Source of the DNA: Halichoerus grypus
Lineage: Eukaryota; Chordata; Mammalia; Carnivora; Phocidae
DNA length: 64,000 nt
Direction: 5' to 3'
Assembly (NCBI RefSeq): GCF_964656455.1
Contig: NC_135715.1
Span: forward strand, 166,810,437 to 166,874,436
Below, piece by piece: positions 1 through 11,717 of this stretch. The translations under genes and the position numbers were made by a program. Below the pieces are notes generated by a model, which did not search any database, had not been told where the DNA came from, and saw nothing but the letters and a program-made list of their open reading frames with translations. Within the stretch, counting starts at the first letter, position 1; the number at the start of each line of letters is the position of its first letter.

Positions 1-720
1 TGCTGTGTTAAGATTAGACTGTAGAAAGTGAATGGAAGCAGGGAGATCAATTAGGTTTTTGTTTTTTTTTAATATTTTATTTATTTATTTGACAGAGAGA
101 GAGACAGTGAGAGAGGGAACACAAGCAGGGGGAGTGGGAGAGGGAGAAGCAGGCTTCTCGCTGAGCAGGAAGCCCGATGTAGGACTTGATCCCAGGACCG
201 TGGGATCATGACCTGAGCCGAAGGCAGACACCCAATGACTGAGCCACCCAGGTGCCCATGAATTAGGTTTTATCAAGATAATTCTGACCAGAAGGGATGG
301 TGGTGTAGATTAAGGAGGTAGTAGCAGTAAAGGTTGGGAAGAGTGGTTGGATTCTGAATATACTTTGAAAAGAGAGGAAATTAGTGGCAATTGTGGAGTA
401 TTAGAGAAAGGGAAGCATCCAGGAGGGATTTTGGTTTGGGATGATAAGTATGAAATGCTGATTAGACATGTGAGTGGACATACAAAGGAGATATATGACT
501 ATCCAAGTTTGAAGATTGGGAGAGAGATCAAAGCTAGAGATACAAATTTGGGAATCATCAATATGTGCATTCTACTTAAGGTATGGGACCAAATGATTAA
601 GTGGTATGAATAATGAGAAGGAAGAGTCCTAAGATTGAGGGCCTATGGCAATTTAACATTTGGAGGAAGTGATCAATTGTTGAGCAAGTTGAGAACGAAG
701 AACCGATCGCTGTATTTGTT
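1..720 (-). mobile_element. L2 LINE remnant (interrupted by a SINE)
   Basis: The segment resembles the reverse complement of the 3' part of mammalian L2. Landmarks are GAAGCAGGGAGATCA near 36-50, the GAGTGGTTGGATTC-type stretch near 340-355, and TACAAATTTGGGAATCATCA near 541-560, in the order expected for L2 read backwards. It is old and heavily diverged, with no usable reading frame. A young CanSINE splits it at 60-257. The 88-residue plus-strand frame inside it (347-613) is an accident of the G/A-rich antisense strand. Family assignment is from memory of the consensus; the right end is uncertain. Confidence 0.6.
60..257 (-). mobile_element. CanSINE, young arctoid-type
   Basis: Minus-strand tRNA-derived SINE. 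It starts with a T-run and ATTTTATTTATTT (the complement of the AATAAA-rich tail), passes through CAAGCAGGGGGAGTGGGAG, and ends at the complement of the tRNA-like head (GAGCCACCCAGGTGCCC). The flanking direct repeat AATTAGGTTTT is at 49-59 and 261-271. Such elements are copied by L1 machinery from a Pol III transcript. The host sequence is an L2 remnant, so the insertion is much younger than its host. Confidence 0.95.
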
Positions 721-922
721 AAGTAGAGGTCCTAGTTATTGGTGACATTGATGAAAACACTTGCATTGGAATTGTGTGGATACAGTCCTGATTGGGGTGA
801 GTCCAAGACAGAACAGAGGGAGAGAAAATAGGGATGGCAAGTAGAGAAAATTTGCTTAAGGATTTTTGCTTCAAAAAAAGTGGAGAAATAAGGCAGTGTT
901 TGGTAGGAGGGGGTGGACAAAG
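721..922. other. Unassigned, G/A-rich
   Basis: I recognise nothing here beyond a possible continuation of the neighbouring L2 remnant. The short frame on the minus strand (732-920) shows no domain. Confidence 0.3.
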
Positions 923-935
923 GAGAGTTTTCTTT

Positions 936-1133
936 TTTTTTTTTAATTAAAGATTTTATTTATTAATTTGATAGAGACACAGCGAGAGAGGGAACACAAG
1001 CAGGGGGAGTGGGAGAGGGAGAAGCAGGCTTCCCACCGAGCAGGGAGCCCGATGTGGGGCTCGATCCCAGGACCCTGGGATCATGACCTGAGCCGAAGGC
1101 AGACGCTTAACGACTGAGCCACCCAGGCGCCCC
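936..1133 (-). mobile_element. CanSINE, young arctoid-type
   Basis: Full-length minus-strand SINE closely similar to the one at 60-257, with tail complement at 936-965 and head complement ending GGCGCCCC at about 1133. A 13-base target duplication (GAGAGTTTTCTTT) lies at 923-935 and 1136-1148. The internal head keeps CATGACCTGAGC, the region around the tRNA-derived B box. Confidence 0.95.
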
Positions 1134-1148
1134 AAGAGAGTTTTCTTT

Positions 1149-2519
1149 TAAGACGAGAGATGTTACAGCATGTTGTGTACTGAAAGGAATAACCCAGTAG
1201 AAGGAAAAAAATAATGGAAGAGCCAAAGAGAAGGGCAGACAATGCTCAGAAGAGCTTGCACTGGTGTGCTGCATGAACCTAAGTGGAGGGGAGGTTGGCT
1301 TGATCCTCAATGAATGTGCCTGTTCTCTACAGTACCCCCAAAAGTGAGCAGAACTGATGGGTGAAACCTTCCTTTTCTGGAGAATGGAAAAGGAACCTCC
1401 TTCCCTCCCTGGTGCTTCAGAGAGTTTTGGCTGCCTGCCAGCTGGCCTGCAACTGACCCACAGCACTCATAGTCGAGCCTTATTCTCTATCTTTTCCATA
1501 TTCTGCATTGTCCTTGTAGGATGAGGCATTGTAAGAAATGGAACAAAGGCAAAATTCTCACAGTTGTCACTGCTTCGCACAGATAATGGCCCTTGTCTCT
1601 GTCAAGCGTAATGTCGAACCTTACCCTAGAATAAGCATAATACATCAGCGTCAAGAATGAAATAATAACTCCACAGGGTGGCTCTGGTGAAAGGGAAGTT
1701 TGAGGAGTCTTTTTCCCTAGCATCTCACAGAGATTTTAGACCTCAGGCTATTATTAGTCTGTTAGGAAGAGCTCTTGACAGCTCCTAATAATATGAATGA
1801 GTAAGCAGCACTGCCCAAACAAGTCTTTGCTCTTCAAGAAAAGAACACTGAAGTGCTTTCAAGTCTTGCTTACTAGGTTCTGAGCCTTTTGTTGGCTCCT
1901 CTCTTGGCGGTGCCCTGGAGTGCCTTGTAAAATCCCATGTGGTGGCAGAGAGCTCCAGGCATGCAGACAACTGTCCCCAGGTGCATTATGATTCACACCT
2001 TAATTGGATCCTACTTGCTAGGTAAATGCTATAATCAAAAGCTAAATGGAATAAATTAGCTATAAACTCTTGTGCCTTCTGATTTCTGGGCTACCCCCTG
2101 TAGTTTTATGATCACAGGGAGTTTTGTATTTATCCCAAAGTACTAATTTTCCATACCCATGATTTCAGGTTGTAAAGATCAGACTTGATTGTGGCATTAT
2201 TTCTCCCTTCTTCCTCAAATTCTTTTCCTTTTAGCAATGCAACTCTTTTCAAAAGAATGATTACTAATATAAAACTAATATAAAACAGGTAAGAGCAAAT
2301 GAACATGACTTCACAGTTAAATTAATCCTAATTTGGATGGAAATGTATCACTGTTTAAAGAACTTTAGGAGAGAAGAAGCATATCCTGAAACCTCTGTTT
2401 TTCATATATGTATGCATGTCTATAATATTTTTATGCTTTGAATTCTATTTTCTACATATTTTTGCACAGTTCTTATATTTATGCAACAAATAAGAAACAC
2501 ACAAGGATTTTCATTTTGA
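1149..2519. other. Single-copy DNA, no feature recognised
   Basis: Both strands show only short frames without recognisable domains, including the 119-residue minus frame 1107-1466 that runs into the adjacent SINE. No splice-flanked exon, CpG island or repeat family stands out. Confidence 0.4.
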
Positions 2520-2635
2520 GTCATAGTAGATATGCAGTCAAAAGACCTGGGGTCTAAGTACCAGGTCTGCCACTTACGGGTTTTGTGACTTTGGTGATTC
2601 ACTTGATGACTCGAGACCAGGCTCTCTTTATCCAC
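2520..2635 (+). mobile_element. MIR SINE fragment
   Basis: The stretch AAAAGACCTGGGGTCTAAG, then CTGCCACTTACGGG, then TGTGACTTTGG follows the tRNA-like half of MIR in order. It is diverged and truncated. The minus-strand frame 2420-2638 is its shadow. Confidence 0.65.
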
Positions 2636-2804
2636 CACCCTAGAAGTGATGACTTTTGCTCTTGCCCCACTTCTTGATTTTTTTTTCTCATAGAAAGAAA
2701 GGAGAAGAGATAAAAGAAGTAAGAAAGATAGTAAATGATGATTAAAAGAGAACTAAGTTACACTGTTTGAAAAAAATATGCAGTTGTCCCCTCTCATCTT
2801 TCTT

Positions 2805-3006
2805 CTTCTTCTTCTTCTTTTTTTTTTTAGAGAGGGAGAGAGTGAGAGGGGGGAGGGGCAGAGGGAGAGAGAATCTTAAGCAGGCTCCATGCCCATTCAG
2901 AGCCTGACATGGGCCAATGAAGGGCTTGATCTCACCACCCTGAGATCATGACCTGAGCCAAAATCAAGAGTCAGATTCTTAACCAACTGAGTCACTCAGA
3001 CGTCCC
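2805..3006 (-). mobile_element. CanSINE, older subfamily
   Basis: Minus-strand SINE with a CTT-rich and T-rich tail, an AGAGAGGGAGAGAG body, CTTAAGCAGGCTCCATGCCC, and a head complement ending near GACGTCCC. The direct repeat TCATCTTTCTT at 2794-2804 and 3008-3018 marks the insertion. The body (CATGCCCATTCAGAGCCTGAC) is the older carnivore type, not the young arctoid type seen at 60 and 936. Confidence 0.9.
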
Positions 3007-3018
3007 ATCATCTTTCTT

Positions 3019-3991
3019 ATTTTTAGGCAGCAGTTCCTCTTTCTTTCCCAGAACCAGTCCCTCATCATAGAATAGAAATAAAGTTCTTCAAAATCATATG
3101 TACTGTTGTCAAGTGAATACAAATCTAAAGAGGAAAAAAATGGAGTTTTTAAAGAGGCTTCCCCCCTTACTTTTTCTTAGAGCTTATTTGCCTTAGAAAA
3201 CTTTTATTTTTGCATTCCTTCTTTGTTCTTTTGATATGTATGTAGAAATCTTTCTAAAAGCTAAAAAGCCTTTTGCCAGCTCTTCTATCCAAGAATGTCT
3301 TTTTCAAGAACCTGGGCACCATCTCTTTGAATGTAAATCTCAAGAAAGAGAAAAGCTCAATTTCCCATCTTCATGTGTATTTAACATAGAAGGCTGGCTC
3401 TAAATTGTAACCGCCTATCATAGAGATATGAGAACTTTTATTACTCTTTTGGATAAAGGAAGTTAGTGACCACTCCAATTAGCACGTGAACTTAAGATGA
3501 GTTCTGTGTAACGGGGGTGCTGCCAAGGAAAACTTTCAACTTCAAAGAAAAGTGAGATTGAAAATAAAAAACGCTTTACTGTTCTGTGTTGCATATGTGT
3601 AATAATATGTGTGTGTATTGGTTAATACCAGTAATTCTTCAGTTACAATGCTTTTGTGACTTTCTTGTTTATAGAATGAACTGTTTTAAAATAATATGAA
3701 AGCATTTCTAGAAAATGCTCCTTGATAAGAACTTGATATGCTTATACACATCACAGCACAAATCAATCCCTCTCAATCCAGACCTGGTCATTGAATATTC
3801 TCTATGTCTCTGAAACCATTAAGTTTTCTGGTGGGGGAATGAGTTGTTATAAATTTAACCTTTGACTTCAAGAGTTTAAAGAAACCACACTAACATCACT
3901 GAAACAAATAGAAGCCAATTGGGTTGTGCTGACCACACATTACTCAGAACTTAATTAATTAGAGCTAGAGATTGGGAGGATCCCAGGAATC
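3019..3991. other. Single-copy DNA, no feature recognised
   Basis: AT-rich sequence without a frame of note or a recognised repeat family. Confidence 0.4.
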
Positions 3992-4165
3992 TAATGGGAT
4001 TCATGGGAAGCTCCTCACTGTTTTGGTCAATTTACCTGCTATTCCTTATCTTCTTCCTCTTTCCACATTTCCATCACCACAGTGAAAGGAAATAGATTTT
4101 CATTTCCATCCTGAGTATCAGAGACACATCATCCTTGTATACATGTTTTCCTTTACATTGCCTCC
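3992..4165 (+). repeat. Direct duplication, copy A
   Basis: From 4006 to 4155 this matches 4439-4589 with about ten substitutions in 150 bases. A weaker match extends to either side (AATGGGATTCATGGG upstream, CATTGCCTC downstream). It is not a dispersed family I recognise. Copy B lies about 430 bases downstream in the same orientation, with a CanSINE between the two. Confidence 0.9.
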
Positions 4166-4200
4166 TCACTGCCTCACCTCCCAATTAGAAATATTCTATT

Positions 4201-4371
4201 GTATTTTTTTTTTTTTTTTATTAAGTAGGCTCCACACTGGTTTTTTTAAGTAGGCTCCACACCACACTGGGTGTGGAGCTTGACATGGGGCTTAAACTCA
4301 CAACCCTGAGATCAAGACCTGAGCTGAAATCAAGAGTTGGTTGCTTAACTGACTGAGATACCCAGGCACCC
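4201..4371 (-). mobile_element. CanSINE, old, with internal duplication
   Basis: Minus-strand SINE with a T-run at 4206-4219, head complement ending CCCAGGCACCC, and an imperfect target duplication AGAAATATTCTATT at 4187-4200 matched at 4372-4385 with one mismatch. AAGTAGGCTCCACAC occurs twice (4224-4238 and 4248-4262), a small tandem duplication inside the element. It sits between the two copies of the local direct duplication. Confidence 0.85.
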
Positions 4372-4410
4372 AGAAATAGTCTATTTTAAATAATTAAAGC
4401 TCTAACTGCA

Positions 4411-4605
4411 AATGGGATACACGGGGCACATGTTTAAAGGAAGCTCCTCACTGTTTTGGTCAATTTATCTGCTGTTCCTTATCTTCTCGCTCTTTCCACA
4501 TTTCCATCACCACAGTGAAAGGAAATAGATTTCCATTTCCATCCTAAGTATCAGAGACCCATCATCCTCTTATACATGTTTTCTTTTACGTCATGGGCAT
4601 TGCCT
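4411..4605 (+). repeat. Direct duplication, copy B
   Basis: Second copy of the segment at 3992-4165. The best-aligned part is 4439-4589, about 93% identical by eye. Relative to copy A it carries an extra CACATGTTTAAA-like stretch before the core and GTCATGGG after it. Confidence 0.9.
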
Positions 4606-5944
4606 CTCTGAGAAGCAGCTGTGAGTCATTGCTGGACTATTCTGCTTATGACAAATGCTTCCAAGCCTGTGAACATAGGGCAAAAGCAGATACTCCTTTC
4701 GGATAGAATTTTAATGTACTCACTCCACATCATTTTTGCTTATGATAATGTGTTGTTTGGAGACTGAATTGTAGCATAATGCTTGAGTTGGCATAGTAAA
4801 ACTCAGCTAATTTTCTAATCTTGTGCCTCATCCTTGACTGCTGCTTTTTACCAGTTGAGATACATGACTATAGTTTTCAGTGGGCCAATGAAATGGCCCA
4901 TTATGAAAAATAACCTTTTCTCTAGTTATTCTGGTTGTAGACAAGCTTAGTTCTGCTATATTTGAAATTTTTTATTTTTAAAATTCAGTCTACTTAATCA
5001 TTACTGCAGACTTTTATGTAATTTGCAAAAAAAAAAAAATCAAAAACTATTCAGAACACAGATTCTTGTTTTATTTCCAAAGTGAAAATTAGGACAGCAA
5101 CATCTAGAGAAAGAATTCAAAAATTGTACCTTTTGAACTATGCATCTTAAAAAAAAAAATCCTTTTCTTTTTCTGAAATTTATTTATCAATTTATTTCTT
5201 TATTGTCTCATTAGCAGTGATTGAGACTAGTTTTTTACTCACATTGAATCTTCATGAAACTACATTTCTCCAGATAATATTTTGTAAATATTATTTATGA
5301 ATCTTATAAGTGAACTATTTATATCATCTGTGTAAATATTGCATTGCAAGATGTAAATATATGCAGTCTAACCATAAAAACTTTTAATATTTAAAACTTT
5401 TTTTCTAGATTTGTATTCTCAACAGTCATAAGTAAAAGCAGCTTTTGTTGTTGGATACATTATCTTTATTAGGAAATATAAATACAACCTCTTTCTGAAT
5501 TTTAGAAGACTGATATGTTTTACATACATAAACCCTAGTCATTAATTATATTCCTCTTGAGGAACAGGAGCACCTCCACCTTCAACATGTCAGAAACTGT
5601 GTGACTTCCCACTGCCCAGCTACAACCCCCTGAAGGAGCAGGAACTTCTCATCTGAGTCAGGCTGCTGCTTAGTCTTGGTTTACAGCAAGCTGGGTCACT
5701 GTGTTTCTCTGGACCTTTCTGCTTGTCACGTTCCTAGGCAGTACTGATTCCTCAGGGAAGGATGCCCATTTTGTTGTGCTATGTCTTCCACTTATTACAG
5801 CAGAATCGTCAACACAAATCAGCCCCAAATATCTTGGAGGCTGGGATATCTTTCTCTGTCTGCATGAGAACTTCTCCATGGGAATACCATGTGCACTTCA
5901 GAATTTTCCATTCCCATAATTTATAGTTTGAGACAAACAGGGGG
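4606..5944. other. AT-rich single-copy DNA
   Basis: Contains A-runs at about 5028-5039 and 5150-5158 and otherwise no recognised family. The overlapping frames near 5670-5919 on the two strands lack any recognisable domain. Confidence 0.4.
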
Positions 5945-6400
5945 ATTTAAAAGTGTAAATCATAACCTATTTGGCCCTGCTTCAGGAGGTTGACTTCTAC
6001 AAATGATGTCACTTGGGCTTCTGGTTGGATTCAGCCAATGGGAGGCACTGACAGGAGATTGGGAAGGTGGGAGCCAAGAGAGTTTGAGGTAACTTTCCCT
6101 TTTCCCCCACCTTGGCGAAAGTTGGGGCATTGGTACATTTCTGCCGATGGTAGCTCCTGTTAGCCTTGTTTCTAAGGTTCTAATTCTCACTGGATTCTAG
6201 TTTTTCCCCTTGACCTGTCAGGCCTGGAATGGTAAAAGATTCCTGCTGCTGCTAGTCCCTGGGTACCTCATCTTCCCTTGTTTCCTTAATCCTGTCCAAC
6301 CTTCTCTAAATAGTCTCTTCATTAGATTCTCTTTTGTTCAACCCTTTGCGTGTATACTGGTTTCCTGCCAGAACCATGGCTGATAATGCGTAAGTTGGTT
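5945..6400 (+). mobile_element. Ancient LTR-like interspersed repeat
   Basis: Contains TTCAGCCAATGGGAGGCACT, then GACAGGAGATTGGGAAGG, CTGCTAGTCCCTGGGT, a TAAATAGTCTCTTCATTAGA stretch, and a terminal GTTTCCTGCCAGAACCATGG. I recall these in this order from a widespread mammalian repeat with LTR-like organisation, but I cannot name the family with confidence. The minus frame 5960-6190 is a shadow. Confidence 0.4.
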
Positions 6401-8033
6401 TTATTACTTTGAGTATAAGCTCAGATATTCCAATGTAATTTTAACTGAGAGTTCATCTCCATAGCTCTTGTACTTACGTTAGTAATTGGTACTTCAATTT
6501 CCCAGGAAAAGAGGGATGATTGGCAGGGCTGGATTCTGGCATTCCTGGGTCCCTGGCCAAAGTCACATCCTAGTACTGACCAAACATCACCCTTGATTTC
6601 CTATCTTTGTTGTTTCTGAACTTTGCACATTTCATGGTAGGTACCAGTCATTGAGTAAATAATTGTTAAGTAAATTAATGTTTGCATATAGTTTTACATT
6701 GTCATGTTCATATTGCATTTGTATTTTTTCACTTGGCATTAGAGCACAATAATATCTTGTTATTAAAGAAAATTTGATAAATATTTAATAGAAATATAAC
6801 AGTTCAATATACATATTCAGATGGCACAATAGATCAGCCCTCTACATTCTTTTGCCAAAAGGAGAAACGCTTGTCTTATCACTCTTGAGAGAAAGAAACT
6901 TCCAATTTTCTTTGATAGTTGATTAATTCAGAGACTGAATGGTTCATATAGCAATCATGCCGTTTCAATTCTATTTTCCAAAATCAATATGCCGGCCTTC
7001 CCCATTGAATAGCCAATGCAGGAAGCCACATTGCTAGTATCAAACTAAAAAACAAAATAGCCAGTTATTTTAGTAGCAAACAAATGAGTTTATTCAGGAA
7101 TAGTAGAGGATTGCAATTCAGGACATGCAAGCAATGGCAAAACCCTAGGCAAGTATGAAGAAACAAAGGGAAGGTGAGGTTTTATTAGGTTTTAGGAGGA
7201 AAGTGGGAAGGGTTGTTTTGAACAGAAATTCATTAGAGAAGAAAAAGAGTTCAGGGTTGTGGTGGTTTCTCATTGGTTGCAAGTGGTACTTAGTATGCTG
7301 TTGCTGGGGAGAGATCTTCCTTCTTTTTCATGGAATGTGGAAGTTCAGAGTCAGTTTGATAGGAGATGGTAGGAAGTCAGAGGAAGGATCTAGTCTTGAA
7401 GTGGGAAGAGGCCTAATGAAGTGGTAAAGAGTAGGCTTTCAAGGAAGCAAATGCCTCAGTTTATTTTATTTACTTCACAGAGAAAGCAGCCGAAAAAAAG
7501 TACTTGACTGTTATAGTGAGTTTAAAATTGTCCTTTTCTTGGCAAGAAATGAAAAATGAGATAGGGAGGGTCAATAGGTCCCGGAGGGGAAGATGTTAAT
7601 TGACCCGTGTGTATCCATCTAGCATCCAGCACTGTGACGTCCATCCTTCCAAGGGAGGGAGGTTTGTGTGTCACCCCATCCTTTCCAGGCTCTCCAGACC
7701 CAGCCCAGCCGAGTTGTCTCAAGGCTGCTTTTCCTCCCCAAGCTACTTCTGAAATGCCATGAGGTCTTGGGAGTGCAGGAACCCATTCCTCAATGCTGTA
7801 GGACCTACATCAATGCAAGATATTATGTGAACAGAGATCACTGTAGTAAGATTTATAGAAAACCCACTCCTTTTTCTGCCTTGGGTGGTAGAGTGTGCCC
7901 TTCCTATAAGGTATATATCTATCTCATAATAAGAGTACCATATTATTAGCAAATATAATAGTAATAATTACAATTTTTATAATCATCATTACTATAATCA
8001 GAGCTGGTTGATAGCCTCCTGAGATCTATTGAG
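6401..8033. other. Single-copy DNA, no feature recognised
   Basis: Only short domain-free frames (for example 7155-7427 plus, 7668-7949 plus). A stretch near 6640-6680 (CATTGAGTAAATAATTGTTA) hints at an L2 or MIR tail but is too short to call. Confidence 0.4.
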
Positions 8034-8115
8034 CACTGCTTCTCAGTCATTAATGCTCACAAAAGTTACCTGGATCTAGTTACAGTGCAGATTCTAATTT
8101 AGTACATCCGGACTA
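8034..8115 (+). mobile_element. MER5-like hAT transposon fragment
   Basis: CTGCTTCTCAGTCATTAATG, then TTACCTGG and GCAGATTCTAATTTAG are spaced as in the terminal part of MER5 (hAT-Charlie) elements. The fragment is short and diverged, so this is a weak call. Confidence 0.35.
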
Positions 8116-8405
8116 TGACCCAAATTGGTGCCAATAACGTTGAGTCCCTGGATCACATTGTAACAAAGATATGAAGAATGAGAACTATGCCAAGTTCTTT
8201 TCCCAGTAGAAAAAAACAGAGTGTCAATCTCATTAGTTCCTACAACTACCAAGAACCTACTATTGCTGTTCATCAGTTTCTCTGGCAAAAGAAATTTATA
8301 GTGAGTATTATGGGATGTGCAGGCTAATTTGTACCAATTTTGCATGGCAACCAAAGAATAAGTGGACACGTCAGACCTGTTTCAGATTCAAAATCAGAAA
8401 TCATT

Positions 8406-8448
8406 CATGATTTATGGTAGAATAATTAAGCTTCTACCATAAATTGTG
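8406..8448. repeat. Perfect 13-bp hairpin, extendable to 17 pairs
   Basis: ATTTATGGTAGAA at 8410-8422 is exactly complementary to TTCTACCATAAAT at 8432-8444, with loop TAATTAAGC. The outer CATG (8406-8409) can pair with TGTG (8445-8448) through two Watson-Crick and two G-U/T-G wobble pairs. It sits in otherwise single-copy DNA. It is much shorter than a microRNA precursor. Confidence 0.85.
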
Positions 8449-9599
8449 AAAGCTTAAGTTCTAAAGACAACTTTTATCCTGTAGAACTCTTGCAGAAGCA
8501 GTCTGCTCTTCAGAGCAGTGGGACAGCAATGAAAGGGGCCATTGCAGCCCGTGTGTACTAGAAAGCATCAAGACCATGATACTTTCTAAATGTCTGGGAA
8601 ATTAGGTCAGTACTTTCAGATTTAATTCAACAAGGCCTGCCCTACCAGAAGTCCTGATTGCCAATTAAGATCTAATGCTGATGCTTACTAGCTACTGAGA
8701 GTTAGTGATGAAGTTGAAGGTGCATGTAGTATCATGATATAGATGAAGGACTTCTAAAAACTGAGTGGTTAACACTGTTCTTGCATGCTGATGGGATATT
8801 ATCCAATTGCCTTTTAGTGGCTATGACAAATTTTTTTCCTTTTGAATTTTACTTAAGACTTCATTTATGATGCAAATCAGATGATTGTAGAGTTACACAA
8901 ATAGAATAAATATCAATTAATTTCCTTTTTACTGTTTCATACTTAACTCATGATTATAATACATATATTTGCCAGACAGATGAGTAAATATTGACCTTAT
9001 TTTAAAGTATCACGGATGACTTCTGCTATAGACTAAATGAATTGTGCCCAGGAAAAACTGCATTGTGGAAAGAAAAAATAGAGCTGGGATTGGGGGGCAA
9101 GGCAGTATTTTTCTGGGTGGTGTGGGCTTGCCCTGGTGATGAACATGTATCGTAAAATCACTGTTTAGATTATGAATCTTACGCCAAGTATTAGTGAAAC
9201 TGAGCTGGTATTAAAAGTAGAGATAGTAAGCTTGGAATGTAGGGGGTACGGTTTGTATAAAAGTGGTCCCGATGTCTACCAGCAGAATCAAACCTTCTTG
9301 GAGGAAAGTTTTTGTAACCCATGTGAAGTAATTAAACAAAAATAAATGATCATTAAGCAATGAAGAAGGTAACCCATCAAGTGTGGGTGTCAGTAGAAAC
9401 AACAGACTACAAGATCTATTTATCTACCTATTTATTGTTATTTATTTATAATAAACTATAGATAATAAAAGCACACTGTGAATATTTTTGTGCTAATAAA
9501 TTTAAACTTAGAACAGATAAACAACTACACAAATATTTGCAGTTAGCTGACTCAACTGACTCAAAAGTAAAGAGGGAGACAGTATCTTAGAATATTTTC
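8449..9599. other. Single-copy DNA, no feature recognised
   Basis: AT-rich. A short TATTTAT-rich stretch lies at 9415-9460. No gene signal. Confidence 0.4.
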
Positions 9600-10405
9600 A
9601 GAACTCCAAGAGTGAAAAATTTTTCTACAATGAGTTTCCAGCCCCAGTTGGTTTTTAGAGGCCTATTCTAACACACTTTTAAGAAATAGATCTGTCTAAT
9701 CTTAAACAAATCTTTCCAGAGAATTGACAAAGAATTCACTAGTTCATTCTGTTATTTGTATCACATTGATTCCAAAGTAGAAAAGTACAGAATAAAAGAA
9801 ATTTAAAAAGAAAACAAGCCAATCTTAATCCAGTGAGGTATGAGGAAGATAATATTTCACAATCAATTTGTATTTATTCTTGAAACGCAAGGGTACTTTA
9901 ATGTTAACAAAATCTATAAATATTATTCAACACATAAACTAGTTAAAGGAGAAAAATACAATCATCACTTTAGAGCATAAAGGAATATGATAAAAATCAA
10001 ACACAATTATAATAAAATGATAATAATAACAAACTAGGAATAGTAAAAAATATCCTCAAACTGATAAATTATATTTACCACCAATGAATGAAAGAGCATC
10101 ATTCTTAAAGGGAAAACACTGAAAGCATTTACTATAGAATCAAAAATACAAGGATGCCTACACTTACTGTTTCTATTATCATTAAACTGGATGTTTTAGA
10201 CAGTGTAGTATAACATAAAAAGGAACTTATAATATAAGGATTGAAAAGAAAGAAAATGAATTTTAAAGAGAAGATTATCTACTAAAGAAACCCCAAAATA
10301 ATCTAAGACATTGTTAGAAATAAGAGAGTATATTATAAAAGAGTATACCAAGAGTATGAGTATAGTAAGATGGCAAGCCTTAAGATCAATACAAACTTTA
10401 TAAGG
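9600..10405 (+). mobile_element. Ancient L1 ORF2 remnant
   Basis: Plus-strand match in order to the reverse-transcriptase region of an old L1: CCAGAGAATTGACAAAGAATTC, AAACTAGTTAAAGGAGAAAAATAC, AAACTAGGAATAGTA, AAAGGGAAAACACTGAAAGC, CAAGGATGCCTACACTTACT and CAAGCCTTAAGATCAATAC. Many indels and stops; no continuous frame remains. A dead fossil, truncated at both ends. Confidence 0.75.
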
Positions 10406-11243
10406 AGTACTGTCTAATAATGACCATTTCAGTCATATGGTTGGTCCATAGGACATAGTTTCATTTTTTAGGGAGATCAATCTCCCTAAGCCAGTTGGCA
10501 AGATCATCTTTAAAATCCTAGATTTTTGTAATTTTTTTCCTTCTAACCTCTCATCTTCAGACCAGTGGTAAGGTTCTGGATACCAATGTTTCTTTTGGTT
10601 TTCTAGTCTTTACCCACTAACAGGTTCCTTCTTTTTTTCCACCTATTGGAACACTTAGAAAAGGGCTCTCTATTCTAACAAGAGTTGATTTTCATGATGT
10701 TATTTTCATAGGAGGCATGTTTTCCCTTCTCAAATATCCCCTTCTTGTGACTGGGAGATCAGTGTTTCCCAACTTTGTGGATTTGTTTCAAAGAAAGTTC
10801 ACAGATCAGTGACACCTCAGCAGAATATGAGGGTGAACACATTGAACTGGAAGTCAGGACCAGGGCTAAGTGTGTCACCACTCTTCATTCAGTGCTCTAG
10901 GGCTCAAAAGTCCTGAGTTCTAGATTTGTGGAAAGTCAATTCATCCTGTTGATCCTCTGTTTCTTCAACTGTAGAAAATGTTTGCTTGTCTCATAACAAA
11001 TAAATTACGTTATAAATGTGATTGAATTTTGTGCACTAAAATTCTGAATGAAATGGAAGTTGTATGGCTTTATGCATGTGCTGTTTGTTGAGTTATTCCT
11101 TTAAACTCTTTTCTGTGCAGTGCCATCCACTAGTGAGATAGACATAATAATCATAAAGAATAAATGTAGCCTGCCTTCAACTACCATGTGATGGAATTAA
11201 AAGACTAAATGTCTATAATCCTGAGACACAGATATGCATCATT
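10406..11243. other. Mostly unassigned; possible MIR at 10895-10990
   Basis: The stretch AAAAGTCCTGAGTTCTAGAT followed by TCCTCTGTTTCTTCAACTGT resembles the MIR tRNA-like region on the plus strand. The remainder is unassigned. Confidence 0.4.
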
Positions 11244-11262
11244 AAACTCACTTAAGAATCTT

Positions 11263-11676
11263 TTATTTATTAATTTTATTTAAATTCAATTAATTAACAT
11301 ATAGTTTCAGAGGTAGAGTTCAGTGATTCATCAGTCTTATATGACACCCAGTGCTCATTACATCACGTGTCCTCCTTAATGTCAATTACCCAGCTACTCC
11401 ATCCCCCTGCCCCCTCCCCTCCAGCATCCCTCAGTTTGTTTCCTATGATTAAGAGTCTCTTATGGTTTGTCTCCCTCTCTGAGTTCATCTTTTTTTTTTC
11501 CCCTCCCTTCCCCTATGATCCTCTGTTTTGTTTCTTAAATTCTACATATGAGTGAGATCATGTGATAATTGTCTTTCTCTGATTGACTTATTTCACTTAG
11601 CATAATACTCTCTAGTTCCATTCATATTGTTGCAAATAGCAAGATTTCATTTTTTTTGATGGCTGAGTAGTATTCC

Positions 11677-11717
<41 letters not shown>

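Noticed and set aside
4201..4605. CRISPR-like or regular array from repeated segments
   Set aside because: Just two copies of a ~150-bp duplication flanking a SINE in mammalian DNA; no regular short repeats or spacers.
8406..8448. MicroRNA precursor or terminator hairpin
   Set aside because: The stem is too short for a microRNA precursor, and factor-independent terminators do not apply to mammalian nuclear DNA.
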